From: Hypholoma sublateritium FD-334 SS-4
Lineage: Eukaryota; Basidiomycota; Agaricomycetes; Agaricales; Strophariaceae
Length of the DNA: 50,248 nt
Direction: 5' to 3'
Assembly: GCA_000827495.1 (NCBI GenBank)
Contig: KN817534.1
Coordinates: 512,488 to 562,735, forward strand
Position 1 is the stretch's first letter. The number at the start of each line of letters is the position of its first letter. Under the pieces are notes generated by a model, which saw only the letters and a list, made by a program, of their open reading frames with translations, searched no databases and was not told the origin of the DNA. This document shows, piece by piece, positions 33,245-45,248 of the stretch. Made by a program: the position numbers and the translations under genes.

Positions 33245-35270
33245 TTACGACACTGATATTAGCAACATTGCAGCAGCGATGCAGATATAGGTAGTGAGAG
33301 ATGATGTTGGACTGTTTAATCGTAGGCTGTATGAGCTGTTCCCGAGGCAGGTTCCCTGCGCAAGTTGTGTCACTGACACAGTTTGTGCCGGAATGACCAC
33401 CGTCCCATCAGGGCTTGGAGTGTTGATATCGGTATAAACCAAAACAGGAGAGAGAAGTGCCGGAGTGCTATTATCGAAGTATTCCTCGTAACAGCGACCT
33501 TGCACCGGATTGTTTCCAGGAAGACTGTCCACTGTTCCCAATGCTTGGTGGGTTGGATAAGTAACCATACCACGGCCATTTGCTACGCTCACCTTTCTCG
33601 TCTATTGTATCTGTGACATAGCACTGTTTATTCTGCTCGAAATCAAAGATTCCCTGAGCTGCGCAGCATGAGGGGTCGCCATAAGGATTGCAGTTGCAGC
33701 GATCAACTGCATCTTGAAGAACACCGGTATTCCAGCCGTTCAGGAAATCTAGAAATATCAACAGGTCAGATAGTTCGATTCGTTGATCCCATTGTACGCC
33801 CGCTTACCAGCGTGGTACGAGTAGCCCGTAGGATCACCATTAGAAAATCTAGACACGCAGAATGAGCGCCGGGGCTCTCGTAAGTGCTCAATAACAGATG
33901 ATTACACGAAAGGCTGATCGGGATCCGCCGCGGAGAGGCGAAAGTTGTCGAATGTTTGAGTCACCCAGTAGACCTTGTGATACAAAAGAGATTCAAGTTC
34001 AGCTGCGGAGGAAGATAGCGTTCACGCACCTCCATGAATATACGCGGCAACGTCCTGGGAAATCGTGAATCTATACATGTTCCATTGTCTGGGCCTGCAG
34101 ACAGGAAACTAACATGAGATCGATGGTCTGGAGAGTCAGTGTTCTGAACAGTTGAGTATATGAGCATGCGCCAGAGCAAGTGTCAATTAAATGGTCGAGT
34201 AACACATACCACACCATCCCAGCAGCTCGGAAAATTCTATGCCGGGCGCTCTGAGTTTGTTCGCATTGAATGAAATTGATACACATACTATTTGCGAACG
34301 TATACCTGACGGACATTTCATCCGAGGAAGCTCGTTAAAGCGTGGTGAATTTCCGTTGAAGTTCAAGCATAGATATGTAATGGCCTGCTGAGAAAAACTG
34401 GAAGGATCATACGTTCTGAGGGTTGGATCGCCTATGTTGATAAGATTAGGTTGCTGGGGTCATTAACTCTTGCGGTACGAAATGACGGACCAGAAATCAT
34501 CCTAAACTGATATATAGGGTTATGGAGTTGGGTCTTCGCATGCAGCAACACCCTGGCTCACATCATCCGGAAAGGCAGTGGTATTTCCAGGATCATCACT
34601 GAAGAGATAATCTTGGGGGAATTTAAGTAAATTTAGAGAATGAGTCGGGGTGGGAAGCTTACAGCTACATAGCATACATAGGACGGTACAGTGGGTTGAG
34701 AAAACTGCATTAGAAAGTGACACATCTGTAAGCGTGCTCACATTACTGGATTGCCTTCAACGCTGGTAAATGTTCCATTGGCCCAGCTACTAAATTGTCA
34801 AAACGTTACGGCAATTGACATCAAACCGCGACGGACTAAAAGTAAAGTTGCTAGAATACATATTAGTCTTCCTGTAGCAGATCCTTACGCCGAAATACTA
34901 AAGCTTAAGCGTACAGGATACCAATAGTTGCTGTTATCTTGAGGAATTGGTATTGAAGTACATTCACTTCCCCTCAATGTAGCTGTAGAGATGTTGATCC
35001 CAAAATTGCTCCCTCCTACGACTGGTGGGTACGCGTTAGCGAATAAATGAGGGATCCATAGCGAATTTGCTCGCCGCCATGGACGTGTGTTGAGACGGTG
35101 CCCGGATTAACGATTGGATCCATCCTCTGAGTGGTGAGCACATTATCTATCGGGGTAGGTAAGAAGGACGGTAACGAGCGCGCGCACATGTACGCACTTG
35201 ATGCCATGAGCCAGTAGGAAGCGCACGGGCCGACGAGAAGAAAGAACATTGCCTCGAGGAGTATATACAT
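33245..35270 (-). CDS. DUF1996 secreted protein
   Basis: A multi-exon gene from ATG 35270. The N-terminus (YILLEAMFFLLVGPCASYW) is a signal peptide. Domain text follows: MDPIVNPGTVSTHVH, GGSNFGINISTATLRGSECT, SWANGTF, FPQDYLFSDDPG, FRMISG joined to DPTLRTYDPSSFSQQAITYL, CWDGVNLDSPDHRSHVSFL, LPRIFMEVYWVTQTFDNF, FVFSNGDPTGYSYHADFLNG and CNCNPYGDPSCCAAQG. These are hallmarks of fungal DUF1996 (WSC-associated) cell-surface proteins of unknown function. The last exon ends in a hydrophobic stretch (YICIAAAMLLISVS), which suggests a GPI-anchor signal. About ten small introns are needed. The intron after THVH seems to start with GC rather than GT. No stop interrupts the conserved exons. Confidence 0.85.
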
Positions 35271-35901
35271 CGGGTGTTAGATTCGTGAACCGGGCCTTTC
35301 GTCAGGGTCGAAAAATGTGGTGGCGGTTGGTTCGAAGGCTGAACTGGGTTCTTTAAAGATCTTACAACGTGGCTAGAGCGTGCACTGTCCTACAGCCTTG
35401 AACTTCAGGCATGGTCAGGAAGTCTTCGAAAGTAGAAGCCACACAATGCCTCCCCCACGTTCCTACAAACAGAAATTCAGAAGGATTGCCTGATATTTTA
35501 TTTATCAGAGGTGCTCGGATTGTGCTTCATGATATCCTTAAGTTGCGGGCGATGTGGCAAGTCATTTCTGATTTACTTCTGATGCGCATCGTAGCTTGGA
35601 GGGTCATTGTTTCGCTTCCTGAGCATTGATAATTGTCGGGTTTTCTTCCAGTTCATGGTCAGAAAAATCGAGAGTGCCAGTGAAGATTGAGTAACTCGGA
35701 AGACCCGCGAAGAGTTGGACTTGAACGCGCAGACTTGATTTTGCCGAATTCTGGTTGGTTGCGTCACTGATCACGTGTACGGCGCCAGGTGCCTGAGTTC
35801 ATTATTGCTTGCATGATGAATAATAACAAGTCGTAAGCAACACAAGTTGTCTTTTCTTCTTACCGTTATGGCCTTTTGATAGACCCCATTGACCTCCTCA
35901 T
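35271..35901. promoter_or_regulatory. Divergent intergenic region, DUF1996 / DHHC
   Basis: The 631-bp gap lies between two divergent starts. Short ORFs on both strands (around 35411-35767) have no motif. It probably holds both promoters, but I cannot name any site. Confidence 0.4.
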
Positions 35902-37973
35902 ATGGCCGCTCAGCCGCCTTCAGCTACGATATTCAAGCAACAACGGGAGGAAACATGTTGTGGCGTAATCCGAGAGGCAAGCGAGGTCGCCCGCGACAAA
36001 CGATATAACAGGACTACCCCACAACCATGGCTGGCGAGAAAACTCCTCATTGGCATTACATTGGGCATCATGGGATTCTCGGCATATGTATATGTACAGC
36101 GTCTTTGCCTACCTATGATTCGCCGGCAGCGTCGAGCTCAGGCTGACCGCAACACAGGCAGTGGGTGTTGGCAGTTCATTCTCAATAAGCACATCAACTG
36201 ACATCGAGCAGTTGCCCTTCTTGTCGTTTTCTGCGTAATTTTTCTCTGGATGCTATGGGCATACATTAGGGTATTTTTATTCTGTTTTTCTCGAAACAAC
36301 ATCTCAATATCGTACAGATCATCTTGACTCCGCCAGGATACGCGAAGGATGTACGCACCGCCCTAGATGATTATTCGCTCTCATCAAAACATTTATTATA
36401 GCATGTCAAACAGTCTGAACGGCCACTTATTCTTGCTGCGGCTCCCTTGCGCGAATCTTGGCAGTCCTCCAACATCCTAGACTCAAGTGTCCAAGACGTA
36501 GAGGTTGGCAATCGCGATTCACAGCAATCACGCGGCCCCTCTCTGACGATGACGACATCACGCGGTCATGCTTCTCAACGCCACCCTTCTGGACTTGCCG
36601 GCCCTTCATATGAGGATCTACTCAGGAGAGACGAGTCGCGACGGAGCGGGGCACAGGAACGGAACACGGGGACCCTTGATGCTATATCCGTCCCCAAGAC
36701 CGCCGCCATTGCCACGCCAATATCCACCTCCACTACCTTGGGTGCGCCTGCACCACCAAAAAACATTCTCAACAGCAAACTGTCAAAAAAGGGAGGCTCC
36801 GAAGGGGGCGTCACAAAGCATGGCAGGGCGCAATCGCGAGAGCAAAGGTTGATGGAACTGCACATCGCACGACGACCCCCAAGCACGCCGGTGTTAGATC
36901 CTGTACACAGATATTGTACCGTCGATCAGATCGTCAAGCCATATAGGTCGCATCATTGTCGTATATGCGGGACTGTAAGTATTCGTGTTCATAGGGTCAA
37001 TGTACATCACTCAACGTTTGCCTTTCATAGTGCGTTTTGAAATACGACCATCATTGCCCATGTTTGTAACAATTTCTCCTCTCAACCCTATGTTTTAATC
37101 CAGTGTATTTAGGGATCGGGCAGTGTGTCGGGGCTCGTAATCATAAGGTGCGCCTCGTCATGCTTAGTCCTGGTTATTATTTCTATGTTACTAACAGAAA
37201 ATCTTCTAGTTCTTCATAAATTTCAACCAAGCGACAGTCGTTTTCACCTCCTACACTTTCGGCACATTGTTAGCTTATACCATAAAATCGAGCGATTCCC
37301 CGCTAGTTGACATTGATCCTCAGGAAATCGTGGTCATAGCTCTGTGCGTTATTCTCCTTACTAAATCGCGTATATATTCTAACGAACAGTATACAGTGCT
37401 GGATTTTTCCTTCTCTTCACATTTCTCTTGGTCCTGTCACATGTTGGGCTCATACTGCGAGGCTTGTCGACAGTTGAAAGTTTGCAAGTCCGCAACATGA
37501 AAGAGCGCGAGTCAATGATGTTAGCGAAGGGTTTCAAGTGGTGGGAATTCGGGTATGGATCATCCTCCGATTTTGTCGTCCTCTAATCGCTAACGTCGAT
37601 ACCCCAGTGCCAAGAAGCAAACGATACAAGAATGGAATCAGGAGTGGGGCACCCTCGATCGCGAAGGCAACATCTGGTGGTTGGGAAACACGCACGAGGA
37701 GTGGACCAGTGTGATGGGGAGCTCGTGGATTGGGTGGATCCGTAAGTTTTTATTATCTATGTACATATACTGGCGTTCCGCATTCAGATCTGGCACCCCA
37801 ACCCCCCTGAATCTCTTGTTTTCTTTGGCACCGTGCAGTATTGAGCTAACTATATCTTGGCAGTCCCCGTAGGACGCAGTGACAATGATGGTCTATCCTA
37901 CCCCTTCAACCCCCGCTTCGACAGTAACGGACGTTGGCGCCGACGAGCCGAGTGGCCACCGGAGCTGCGTTAG
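35902..37973 (+). CDS. DHHC palmitoyltransferase
   Basis: DHHC enzymes S-acylate membrane-associated proteins. ATG 35902 begins a cytosolic segment followed by a span (LLIGITLGIMGFSAYVYV), a second span across the next exons (VVFCVIFLWMLWAYI), then TPPGYAKD, a long disordered Ser/Thr-rich region, and the cysteine-rich domain RYCTVDQIVKPYRSHHCRIC, GT(C)VLKYDHHCPW, GQCVGARNHK. The catalytic tetrapeptide is DHHC, encoded just upstream of an intron that splits the Trp codon (T|GG near 37060). Two further spans (FINFNQATVVFTSYTFGTLL and FFLLFTFLLVLSHVGLIL) are followed by a TVE motif (the TTxE equivalent) and EWNQEWGTLDREGN. The gene ends at TAG 37971-37973. All junctions I checked keep frame, so it looks functional. 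Target proteins cannot be told from sequence. Confidence 0.9.
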
Positions 37974-38555
37974 GACACCACGTTCTACATGTCCTCCCTG
38001 ATATCCCTGTATCATATCATCTACACCACGCCACGGACCAAAGAGCCCTCTCACATTCTTGTGTGGAGGTCACGATTCGATGGAACACGACTTTTGTTTC
38101 GTAATGCTGTACACGCCAGTCGACTGTTCTAACTTCTGCGCCATCTCTTGCATTTGCGATGATCATTACCCACTACGCTCCCCTATTTTGCCCGCTCGCT
38201 TGCTCACCCTGTAATCACTCGCTATCTATCTCTATATACATGCTTTCTGTACACGTCCATTCGCGTTCACCTTAATCATTCCTGGCTGGTCTTCTGAGAT
38301 ATACTGAACTTTGCGTGCTTGATATAATAATTGTTAGGCATGTGCGAATTACTAGCCTCATATACTACATCTACGATGTTAGCATCGCGACTATGAGCAA
38401 TGAAAGAGCCCAGATGAGCAATAGAGGTGATAATTTGACATGATGCTAGCCCAACGACTAGTAAGGTCCATTCAGGAAGTTCGAGAAACATTAATTTGAC
38501 TACACGAGTGGTGCCACAAACAGGCCCACTGTGAGCAGGGGAATCACCGAATCAA
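37974..38555. other. Convergent intergenic region
   Basis: The palmitoyltransferase 3' UTR and the ornithine-aminotransferase 3' end meet here. A TATCTATCTCTATATA tract near 38225 is a simple repeat. No gene is seen. Confidence 0.5.
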
Positions 38556-40768
38556 TTAGTGTTTGGTATCATCACCGGGGATTTCATCGATCTGCAGGGG
38601 GGAGAAATAAAACGGAATAATTAGCATGATTCGATGACAGAGACTAATACAAATGATCACGCATCCACGTTCTTGTCCTCTTCTTCGTCCGACTCGCCAT
38701 TGGCACGGGCAGTGGTCTGGTACAGCACGAAGAGAAGAAGAGCACGGCAACCCAAAGGGATCATGGTATACGAAGAGAAAAAAATAGAAATGCTGCTCAC
38801 TTCATTCAGATCGGCGAGACACTCGCCGATGATTTTGACCGCCTCACGCAGATCAGCCTCCTCGATGACGAGGGGTGGGGCAAAGCGCACGCTGAGCACA
38901 TATGTATTAGTTCACATGAGCGACGGCCATGGGAGTAACCTTACATGTTAACGTGCGTGGGTTTCGCGAGTACGCCACGGCTCTTCAGCAGCAAGCAGAA
39001 TTGCCATGCCGTACGTCCCTTACCTTGCTTCTTGCTCGATGCCTCGTCAATCACGATTGCATTCAGCAGTCCCCGGCCGCGGACCTCCTTGATTAAGGGG
39101 GACTTTAGGTCACGGACCGCCGTACGGAAGAACTCGCCGAGAACGAATGCACGTTCGGCAAGACGCTCTTCTACCAGCACATTCAAAGCAGTCATAGCCA
39201 CCGCGCAGCCAAGGGGATTCCTGTGGCATCGTCAGCACCAATCGGAGGCAAGACTGGATTTGTAGGACCCACCCGCCGTATGTACTCCCGTGCTCGCCTG
39301 GTTGAATGCAGAGCATCACGTCTTTATCGGCCAGAACAGCAGATACGGGGTAAACTGAAATTAGCCATGTCAGCGATTTAATTTCAAATCTCCTGAATTC
39401 ATCTGACCTCCTCCTGAAAGAGCCTTGCCGAGCAATACAATGTCCGGCCTAATGCCATCGTATTCGCAAGCGAGCATCTTGCCCGTCCTGCAGAGTCCCT
39501 GTCGAGATAAGGTGAGACAGTTACAGAGAAGCATACACAGCACATACTGTTTGGATTTCGTCGCAGATAAGGAGCACATTGTATTTCTTGCAAAGATCGG
39601 CGACGCCTTGTAGGTAGCCCTCAGGCGGCACCACAATACTGTTCGAGGATTAGTAAAACATACTCTCCCATGAGTTATTTGTGCGCACCCAGCCTCCCCT
39701 TGGATGGGTTCCACCAAGAATGCAGCCACATTCTGTCCGTGCACTCTCAGTGCATGCTCGACGTCTTCGAGAACGCCATATCTGATGACTTGCGGTTCGC
39801 CTTCTTCGTCTGCGTAGACAGGACCCACGCCCTCGAGGTAGGGACCAAAGCCACCTCTGCTCTCGGGATCCGTGCTCATGCTAAATTAGAGCTTCATCAG
39901 TACGCCGATTCATTTCAGTAATCCACACTTCTCACCTGATGATACCCAAGGTTCTGCCATGGAAGTTGCCCTCAACGCTGAGTACTATAGCCTTCCCTTC
40001 TTCAACCCCTTTGCGCATATATGCCCATTTTCGCGCAAGTTTGACGGCGGTCTCGACGGCTTCTGCGCCGGTGTTCATGGGCAGCACCATTTCATATCCA
40101 AAGAGACTGGTGACCTGTTGGGCGAACTTTCCAAATACCGAGTTGTAGAATGCTCGGGATGAGAGGGTAAGTTTCTGTGCTTGAGACACCAGCGTTGCGA
40201 CGATCCGGGGGTGGCAGTGTCCTTGATTGACGGCTCTGGAAATGAAACTTCGATACTGGATCGAGTGATATGGCAGAATATACGCACGAATACGCGGATA
40301 ACATGTCGATGTATTCCGTGCCTTCGGGATCCCATACCCTAAGACAGAAGTCAGTGACGGAAATGATAAAATAACGAGATATAAAGCTTTCGATAATCGG
40401 CAGCATTTGCGCGCACGAGCAGCGTTTAAGCTAGGTCAGGCTAACCCAATATATGAAGTTCGAGTCAAATAGCAGAAAAGGCTCACTTCGCTCCCTTTGC
40501 GGATTCAAACACGACAGGAAGAGGGTGGTAGCTAATGGCGGAAAGGACGCAAGGGATTCAGCTCCGACGCAACAGTATAAAGGCAGACATATTTCACTAC
40601 TCACTTGTGTGCACCGTACTCATGCTCTAGATGGATGATATCCGCTGAAGACAGGCCGATCTTTCCGTTGCCCTTGACGGACGTCGGCTTTCCCGCATTG
40701 GCAGAGCTCGTCGCTGAGGGCGTGCTGGAGGCGGCGGCAATTGACCCAATTCCATTGGTTGGCGACAT
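38556..40768 (-). CDS. CAR2: Ornithine aminotransferase
   Basis: The PLP enzyme transfers the delta-amino group of ornithine to 2-oxoglutarate in arginine catabolism and proline synthesis. From ATG 40768 an Ala/Ser-rich leader precedes [148 protein letters not shown] (the Lys that binds PLP), [25 protein letters not shown] and a C-terminal [19 protein letters not shown]. The protein ends with [10 protein letters not shown] at 38556. About ten introns of 50-60 bp are needed. All motif blocks are present and no lesion is visible. The cytosolic form is likely, as there is no clear mitochondrial presequence. Confidence 0.93.
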
Positions 40769-41773
40769 TTTTTAAAAAAGTTGTACGTGTGTGGTGAGCA
40801 AATAGTGCGATGGGCTAATCGTTGTGGTGGTGGTGGTGGATCAAGCAGTTGGGCTGACACCGGGAGACGGCCGATCCATTTATAAGCCCGATGCTCCGAA
40901 GCCCGCAGGTGGTACAAATTGACCCCAGATTCGAGGACACGATCTCCATTCGTCCGTTGCGTCGGAGGATACTACCACAGTCTTCTTCCCTTTCAGTGAC
41001 GTTCTGTGCAAGTTCTGTGAATAAGCTGCGAGTCTGATGGATGGCGTACCACGAGCACCACCTTCGACAGATGCATCATATCGTCATGACGGCTCGCGGC
41101 GAGGCACCAACTTGAATAGGCTTTACCAGCTTCACTCCTTGTGTGCTCCATTCAACGCCCCAGCGAAACTCGGTCATCTACCGGACCATATCCAGGCAAT
41201 ATAGCTGCAATAGACTCGGGAGAATGATTTATTCGTACATTCTTTTGCTCATCGATCATCATGCGTAATTTTCACAGACTTTACTCTAATTCCTGAATAC
41301 GGAAAATAAACTGAAAATAAACATGTGTGCAAATAAATTCCGATCGAGGTCCTGACTCCTGTGGCATGGTGAGGCACTGACAAAACGAGTTGATCAATAG
41401 ACCTGAGGCAAAGTGTGCGAGACGGAGCAGTCAATACCCGACGTCCCATTGGGAATCGTCTCAGAATATGTCTCCGGGAGGTCCGGGCTGCGGGAAGCAA
41501 ACCGGATCTACATAAGCCCTCGGGTCAAGTGTCGGTGTCATGCCAGGAGCCGATTGAGCCGTATCCAGCGAGATCAGAAATACTTAGGGGTGCATCAGGG
41601 CACTTGTGATGGGCGCCTATAAATGGCCAATCACAATTGCAGAATTTACATCTAGGCGCCAGACTTGTCCACTGCATCTGCCCATCAGTAGGCTTTTATA
41701 TAAGTCAAAGCGGAATTCTTTCAATTGTTCAGTGCTCAGCTTGCAGTCTACCGCTATACTAATATCAACTCAC
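40769..41773. other. Intergenic, OAT promoter and unassigned DNA
   Basis: Immediately upstream of the OAT start (reverse strand) is a CAC/CCA-rich leader. Overlapping ORFs near 41249-41622 show nothing recognisable. A TATATAA-like site occurs near 41698, but its gene, if any, is unknown. Confidence 0.4.
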
Positions 41774-42170
41774 TCAGAATCCAATGTAAACTGCTGTGAC
41801 TTCCGGGACCATTCCATCTGACTCGGACGGCAGGTAATTATTTTGCCTGGGCTTTATGGTGATTAAGCGACTTACCTTAACATTCATGCCGTCGTCACCG
41901 TGATACCGTTATCCCTCGGAGCTCCAGTCGTCGTTCCCTCGAACCCATTGTCCGAGGCCGTCAATATAGATTTTGACGCGTCGGCTGTCGATATCTATTC
42001 CCCATTATGGGGTGCTTTGCAGATCAAAAAGGAACTTCGATTATCTCGTCGTCGTAGACTTTGAGCCAATTCAGTCCTTCCTGGAGATCAATATTACGTT
42101 CATGCATGATGACCGTCATGATGTTGTGATGGGAGTTCCCGTATAAGAGTGCATGTCCTGGGCATGACGA
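41774..42170 (-). pseudogene. Sesquiterpene synthase, C-terminal relic
   Basis: Fungal class I terpene synthases cyclise farnesyl diphosphate. Reverse-strand frames give a degenerate NSE-type region (QDMHSYT where NDxxSYxxE is expected), HNIMTVIMHERNIDLQEGL, NWLKVYDDEI, then (after a small frame change) FLFDLQSTP, TAA, WGIDIDSRRVKIYIDGLGQW, VRGNDDWSSEG, TAA, RYHGDDGMNVK. The block YIDGLGQWVRGNDDWS is the conserved C-terminal signature of Agaricomycete sesquiterpene synthases (commonly GLGNWVRANDxWSFE). Stops are at 42005-42007 and 41909-41911. A donor follows at 41875, and a short last exon would end at 41774. The DDxxD metal-binding half of the enzyme is not found upstream to 43.9 kb. It is clearly non-functional. 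Confidence 0.75.
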
Positions 42171-43500
42171 TGAAAATGAGCAAGTTTTCCTTGATGTATC
42201 ATCGGTTGAATGAGAGGTGACAGACTCTGGAAGGTCGAATTATATCACAGCTAATGAAATCTTTCTGAACTTTTTTAGAAAATGGCTTGAAAGACTATCT
42301 ACACGCTTGATTCCGTCGCTTTTACATGATCGTTGTAAGGAGGACTGAGACAGCGCTTCCAGGGCCAATTCTGAGAAGGTCCAGAATACGATATTGCTTG
42401 TCGTGCATCTTTATTAATTGAAGGAGTGAGAATAAGTAGCCAAAAATCAAAACTGAAAGGCGTAAAAATGACCTTAGACGGTAGGTCTATCCGGTATCGT
42501 TTATTTGGGTTGAGTAGGGCCCTCGCAAACGCGGGAGGGTCACCAAATCGATTTACATGCTACTTATGCTACTTATACACTGTATGTAGTACTTATAACT
42601 GTATTGCATACGGATAGACATCAGACAGATGCACTAGAAATAATTGCGCGATGTGACGCGCTCAGGCTTGAGCTTGAATGAATGCTGAACGTGATTGACA
42701 ACTTGAAGTACGACGTCAAAACGGAGTGTCGAGTCTGTAGTCCCCTGTTCAACGTTCAATCTTGATCTGCTTTACATCGGGAAATTGGAGGGCCCCTTAT
42801 TTTTGCAGACAGGCTTTGTGATTTGTCATCGTCCTTTATACCCCCGTTAAAACAAAACATGTCATTTTTTTCCCTTTCCTATCCGCTGCATGGTCTACTC
42901 AATATGACCCGGCTAAGAAAGCTTTGAAGATTTTTGTATACTTTTTTAATTCTTCAGTAAGTTTTCTATTCTTTTCCGATTGTTCCTCACTCTTATTGAA
43001 CTTTGGTACTCGATGGTCATCACTATATCACAATTGCTGCTGATTTGATGGAATAAACTGCGCAAAGGATGCCTTGTTAATTATGTCACACTCACAAAAT
43101 TCTTGCAGCCATTGATATGTCTACATATGGCGCAGTAAGAATTTTATTCATTTATCGCGCAGTCTTCACAGTTGTTAGGCTCTTGTCAACCTTGACTGCC
43201 GTCATATCACACTTGCAGGCGATTTGAAGGGCTGAGCGGTGCAGTAGATAATTTACCAACTGTGACCCACTCATGAGATTCTGAGTAATTTAAGTAACTA
43301 ATTCCAATGGCGTCGTGATGATTTTACGGGCTTTCCATACAGCTTTCGTATTGCTAGGTTCTGACAAGGTTGGAACATTATCTTAGTAGACTTGCAGGTT
43401 AAGCTATGCCCATGCCACTCTTAGAGGTTGTTTCTTTCGATATAATAAGATTACTATTAATTTACTATGATACAGTCTATATACTTCCTACTAGTTTCCG
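42171..43500. other. AT-rich non-coding DNA
   Basis: Stops are dense in all frames. Two stretches, about 43020-43110 and 43195-43290, share ordered similarity (TCA.TATATCACA.TTGC..GC.GATTTGA.GG followed by TGACACTCAC or TGACCCACTCA), suggesting an old diverged tandem duplication of about 175 bp. No gene is supported. Confidence 0.35.
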
Positions 43501-43932
43501 GTAATTTGCGCGCGGCAGCAAGATCTCTCGATAGCGCCACTCTCTTCGATGCCGCGGGCTTAATTCACAGATCGATGGCTGCATTGAACCCGCTCACGAC
43601 AGAATGCTGTTCGAGAGCTCGAAGCTAAATGCGGCGCGAAGTTGTTCATCGCGGTACGCAGGCCGACAAGTATATAGAACAGCTCACCGTTCATGCCCTG
43701 CCTCCGCGCCTGCACGCGCATTGTCCTTGATGCTGACAACCTCCTTCAGAAACGCCGAAGACTGCCTCGGTCTGGAGCCGCTTCTTGTCGAGGGAAGTGT
43801 TGACCAAGATGATGGAGTCGGACGGACAGCTTGTGGAGTATTNCCAGCCACTCCAATGTGTCCATCCTCAGGCTTGAGCTATTGAGTGCTCGTCGTAGCC
43901 CACAGTAAGTAATCGGTGTATATTAATGTACT
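43501..43932. other. Unresolved GC-richer fragment
   Basis: A 93-codon forward ORF (43604-43885) and alternative frames give protein-like text such as VLTKMMESDGQLVEY near 43800, but the frame changes within the segment and an ambiguous base sits at 43843. I suspect a decayed coding fragment of unknown parentage. No domain was recognised on either strand. Confidence 0.25.
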
Positions 43933-44553
43933 CTACAATGCATTCCAATCGTCAGCGCCGTACCAATACCCGCACCCTTTGTTGCGTATCTCTCCATGGC
44001 TTGGTGTTCTCAAGTTAAGCAGACGTTTTGAATAAAATCGAAAGAAAACATACCAAAAACAGAGCATCTTCGTTCCCGATTGATCGTCTTCGTAGAGGAA
44101 CTCTCGATATGACACTTTTGCCTCGATTGACAGGTCGCGGTCGTCGTCCCCGTAGATGTGCATGGTTGCGACTTGTACGTCTCGTGCGTTGTAAACGCGT
44201 ACCGTCCAGTGGAGCGCAGAATCGTCGTCGGTATAATGCAAGTCAGCCCTGTTGAAAAATCAGACAACGCGACCGCAAAAAAGAGACTGAGACGATAATT
44301 ACGAGACCGCAAACTTGTAAAGCACGAGCGCCTCGTTTTCGTCGACTCCAAGGTACTCTCGCAATTCTCGCTGGTGCTCGAAGATCAGACCAGAGATCCT
44401 AAGTCGCATGTGCATCCTCGTCGTTTCATCGCCGATGCATTCGAGGTGATCGTGGTCGAAGGCTTCGCAGTTGGTAGCGGTATGGTGGCAGAAGTGATTT
44501 TGGAGGTAGAACAGTCTCAAATCGAAGAAGAGCATGGAAAATGGTTCAAGCAT
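43933..44553 (-). CDS. Unknown protein, paralogue B (170 aa, three exons)
   Basis: Exons 44553-44303, 44248-44054 and 43999-43933 join with two 54-bp introns in the same positions and phases as paralogue A at 15520-16127. The product is 170 residues: first exon FDLRLFYLQNHFCHHTA and RMHMRLRISGLIFEHQREL, second ALHWTVRVYNARDVQVATMH and YREFLYEDDQS, and last CHGEIRNKGCGYWYG with a five-residue longer tail than A. Cys and His residues of the CFWCH...GCG tail are shared by both copies. The second copy lies about 28 kb away in inverted orientation. The open frame and canonical splice sites indicate an expressed gene. The family is not recognised. Confidence 0.85.
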
Positions 44554-44639
44554 GATTGAGTAGTGTGGAAGTTGAAGTTACATCGCAAATACGCTACTTT
44601 TGATGCAATAAATGTATACAAACACGACGCATACCTCTC

Positions 44640-45120
44640 GCTGACCGGCTCCTCGCCCTCACCCTCNTAACCTTGCGAGTACACCCGTAGCCCTACGACG
44701 TCTCCAACAGATGCGGGGTTCGCAGATGACGATCGGCGTCTGCAGTTCCCTCCAACGCATGTACCCAGGTCCCGCTGCCCAGCCTCGCCACCCGACGTGC
44801 TTCTGGGCGTGTAGCTGCACACAGAGCGTATCTGGGCCGCACCCATCGTGGGTATCGTCGAACTGAGCGTCGCTCAACGCACTGAATGGCCGTCGATTTA
44901 GTGCCTCCGGGGTCCAGTGCTCCCCTGAGCCGATGTCGCTGACGATTCTCAAAGGTAAGTAGGTGAGACTCACCGTAGAACATGCAGCGCCCTCATTAGT
45001 TTGATGCAGATGCCGTCGTCGTCGTCATAGCAGGCGCCGGTCATCGTAAACGTGTCGCTGACTCGCGGAAGCAGCGGCGGGATCCTGATGAGGGTGCGAG
45101 GGCGTTGCGCGGTCTAACGT
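44640..45120 (-). other. Unassigned coding-like fragment
   Basis: The reverse strand contains protein-like text without a stable frame: RIPPLLPRVSDTFTMTGACY then DDDDGICIKLMRALHVL near 45090-45000, and further 104 codons to about 44659. Two ambiguous bases (44667, 45176) and nearby frame changes hinder reading. It lies just downstream of the acylaminoacyl-peptidase relic on the same strand and does not resemble it. It may be part of another decayed gene. Confidence 0.3.
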
Positions 45121-45248
45121 CCAGTACTTGCCGAAAGGAGAAGAGCGGGGCGCGCCGCTCCGCGGGTTTCATGGCNGTCTCGTTCCTGCTCAAGCCGACG
45201 CCGCCACAGGATGCCACCCCGACCCCCATAAGCCATGTAGCTCGGCCC

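Noticed and set aside
44374..44559. Forward ORF of 61 codons
   Set aside because: It is antisense to the first exon of paralogue B, which is supported by its conserved partner copy.
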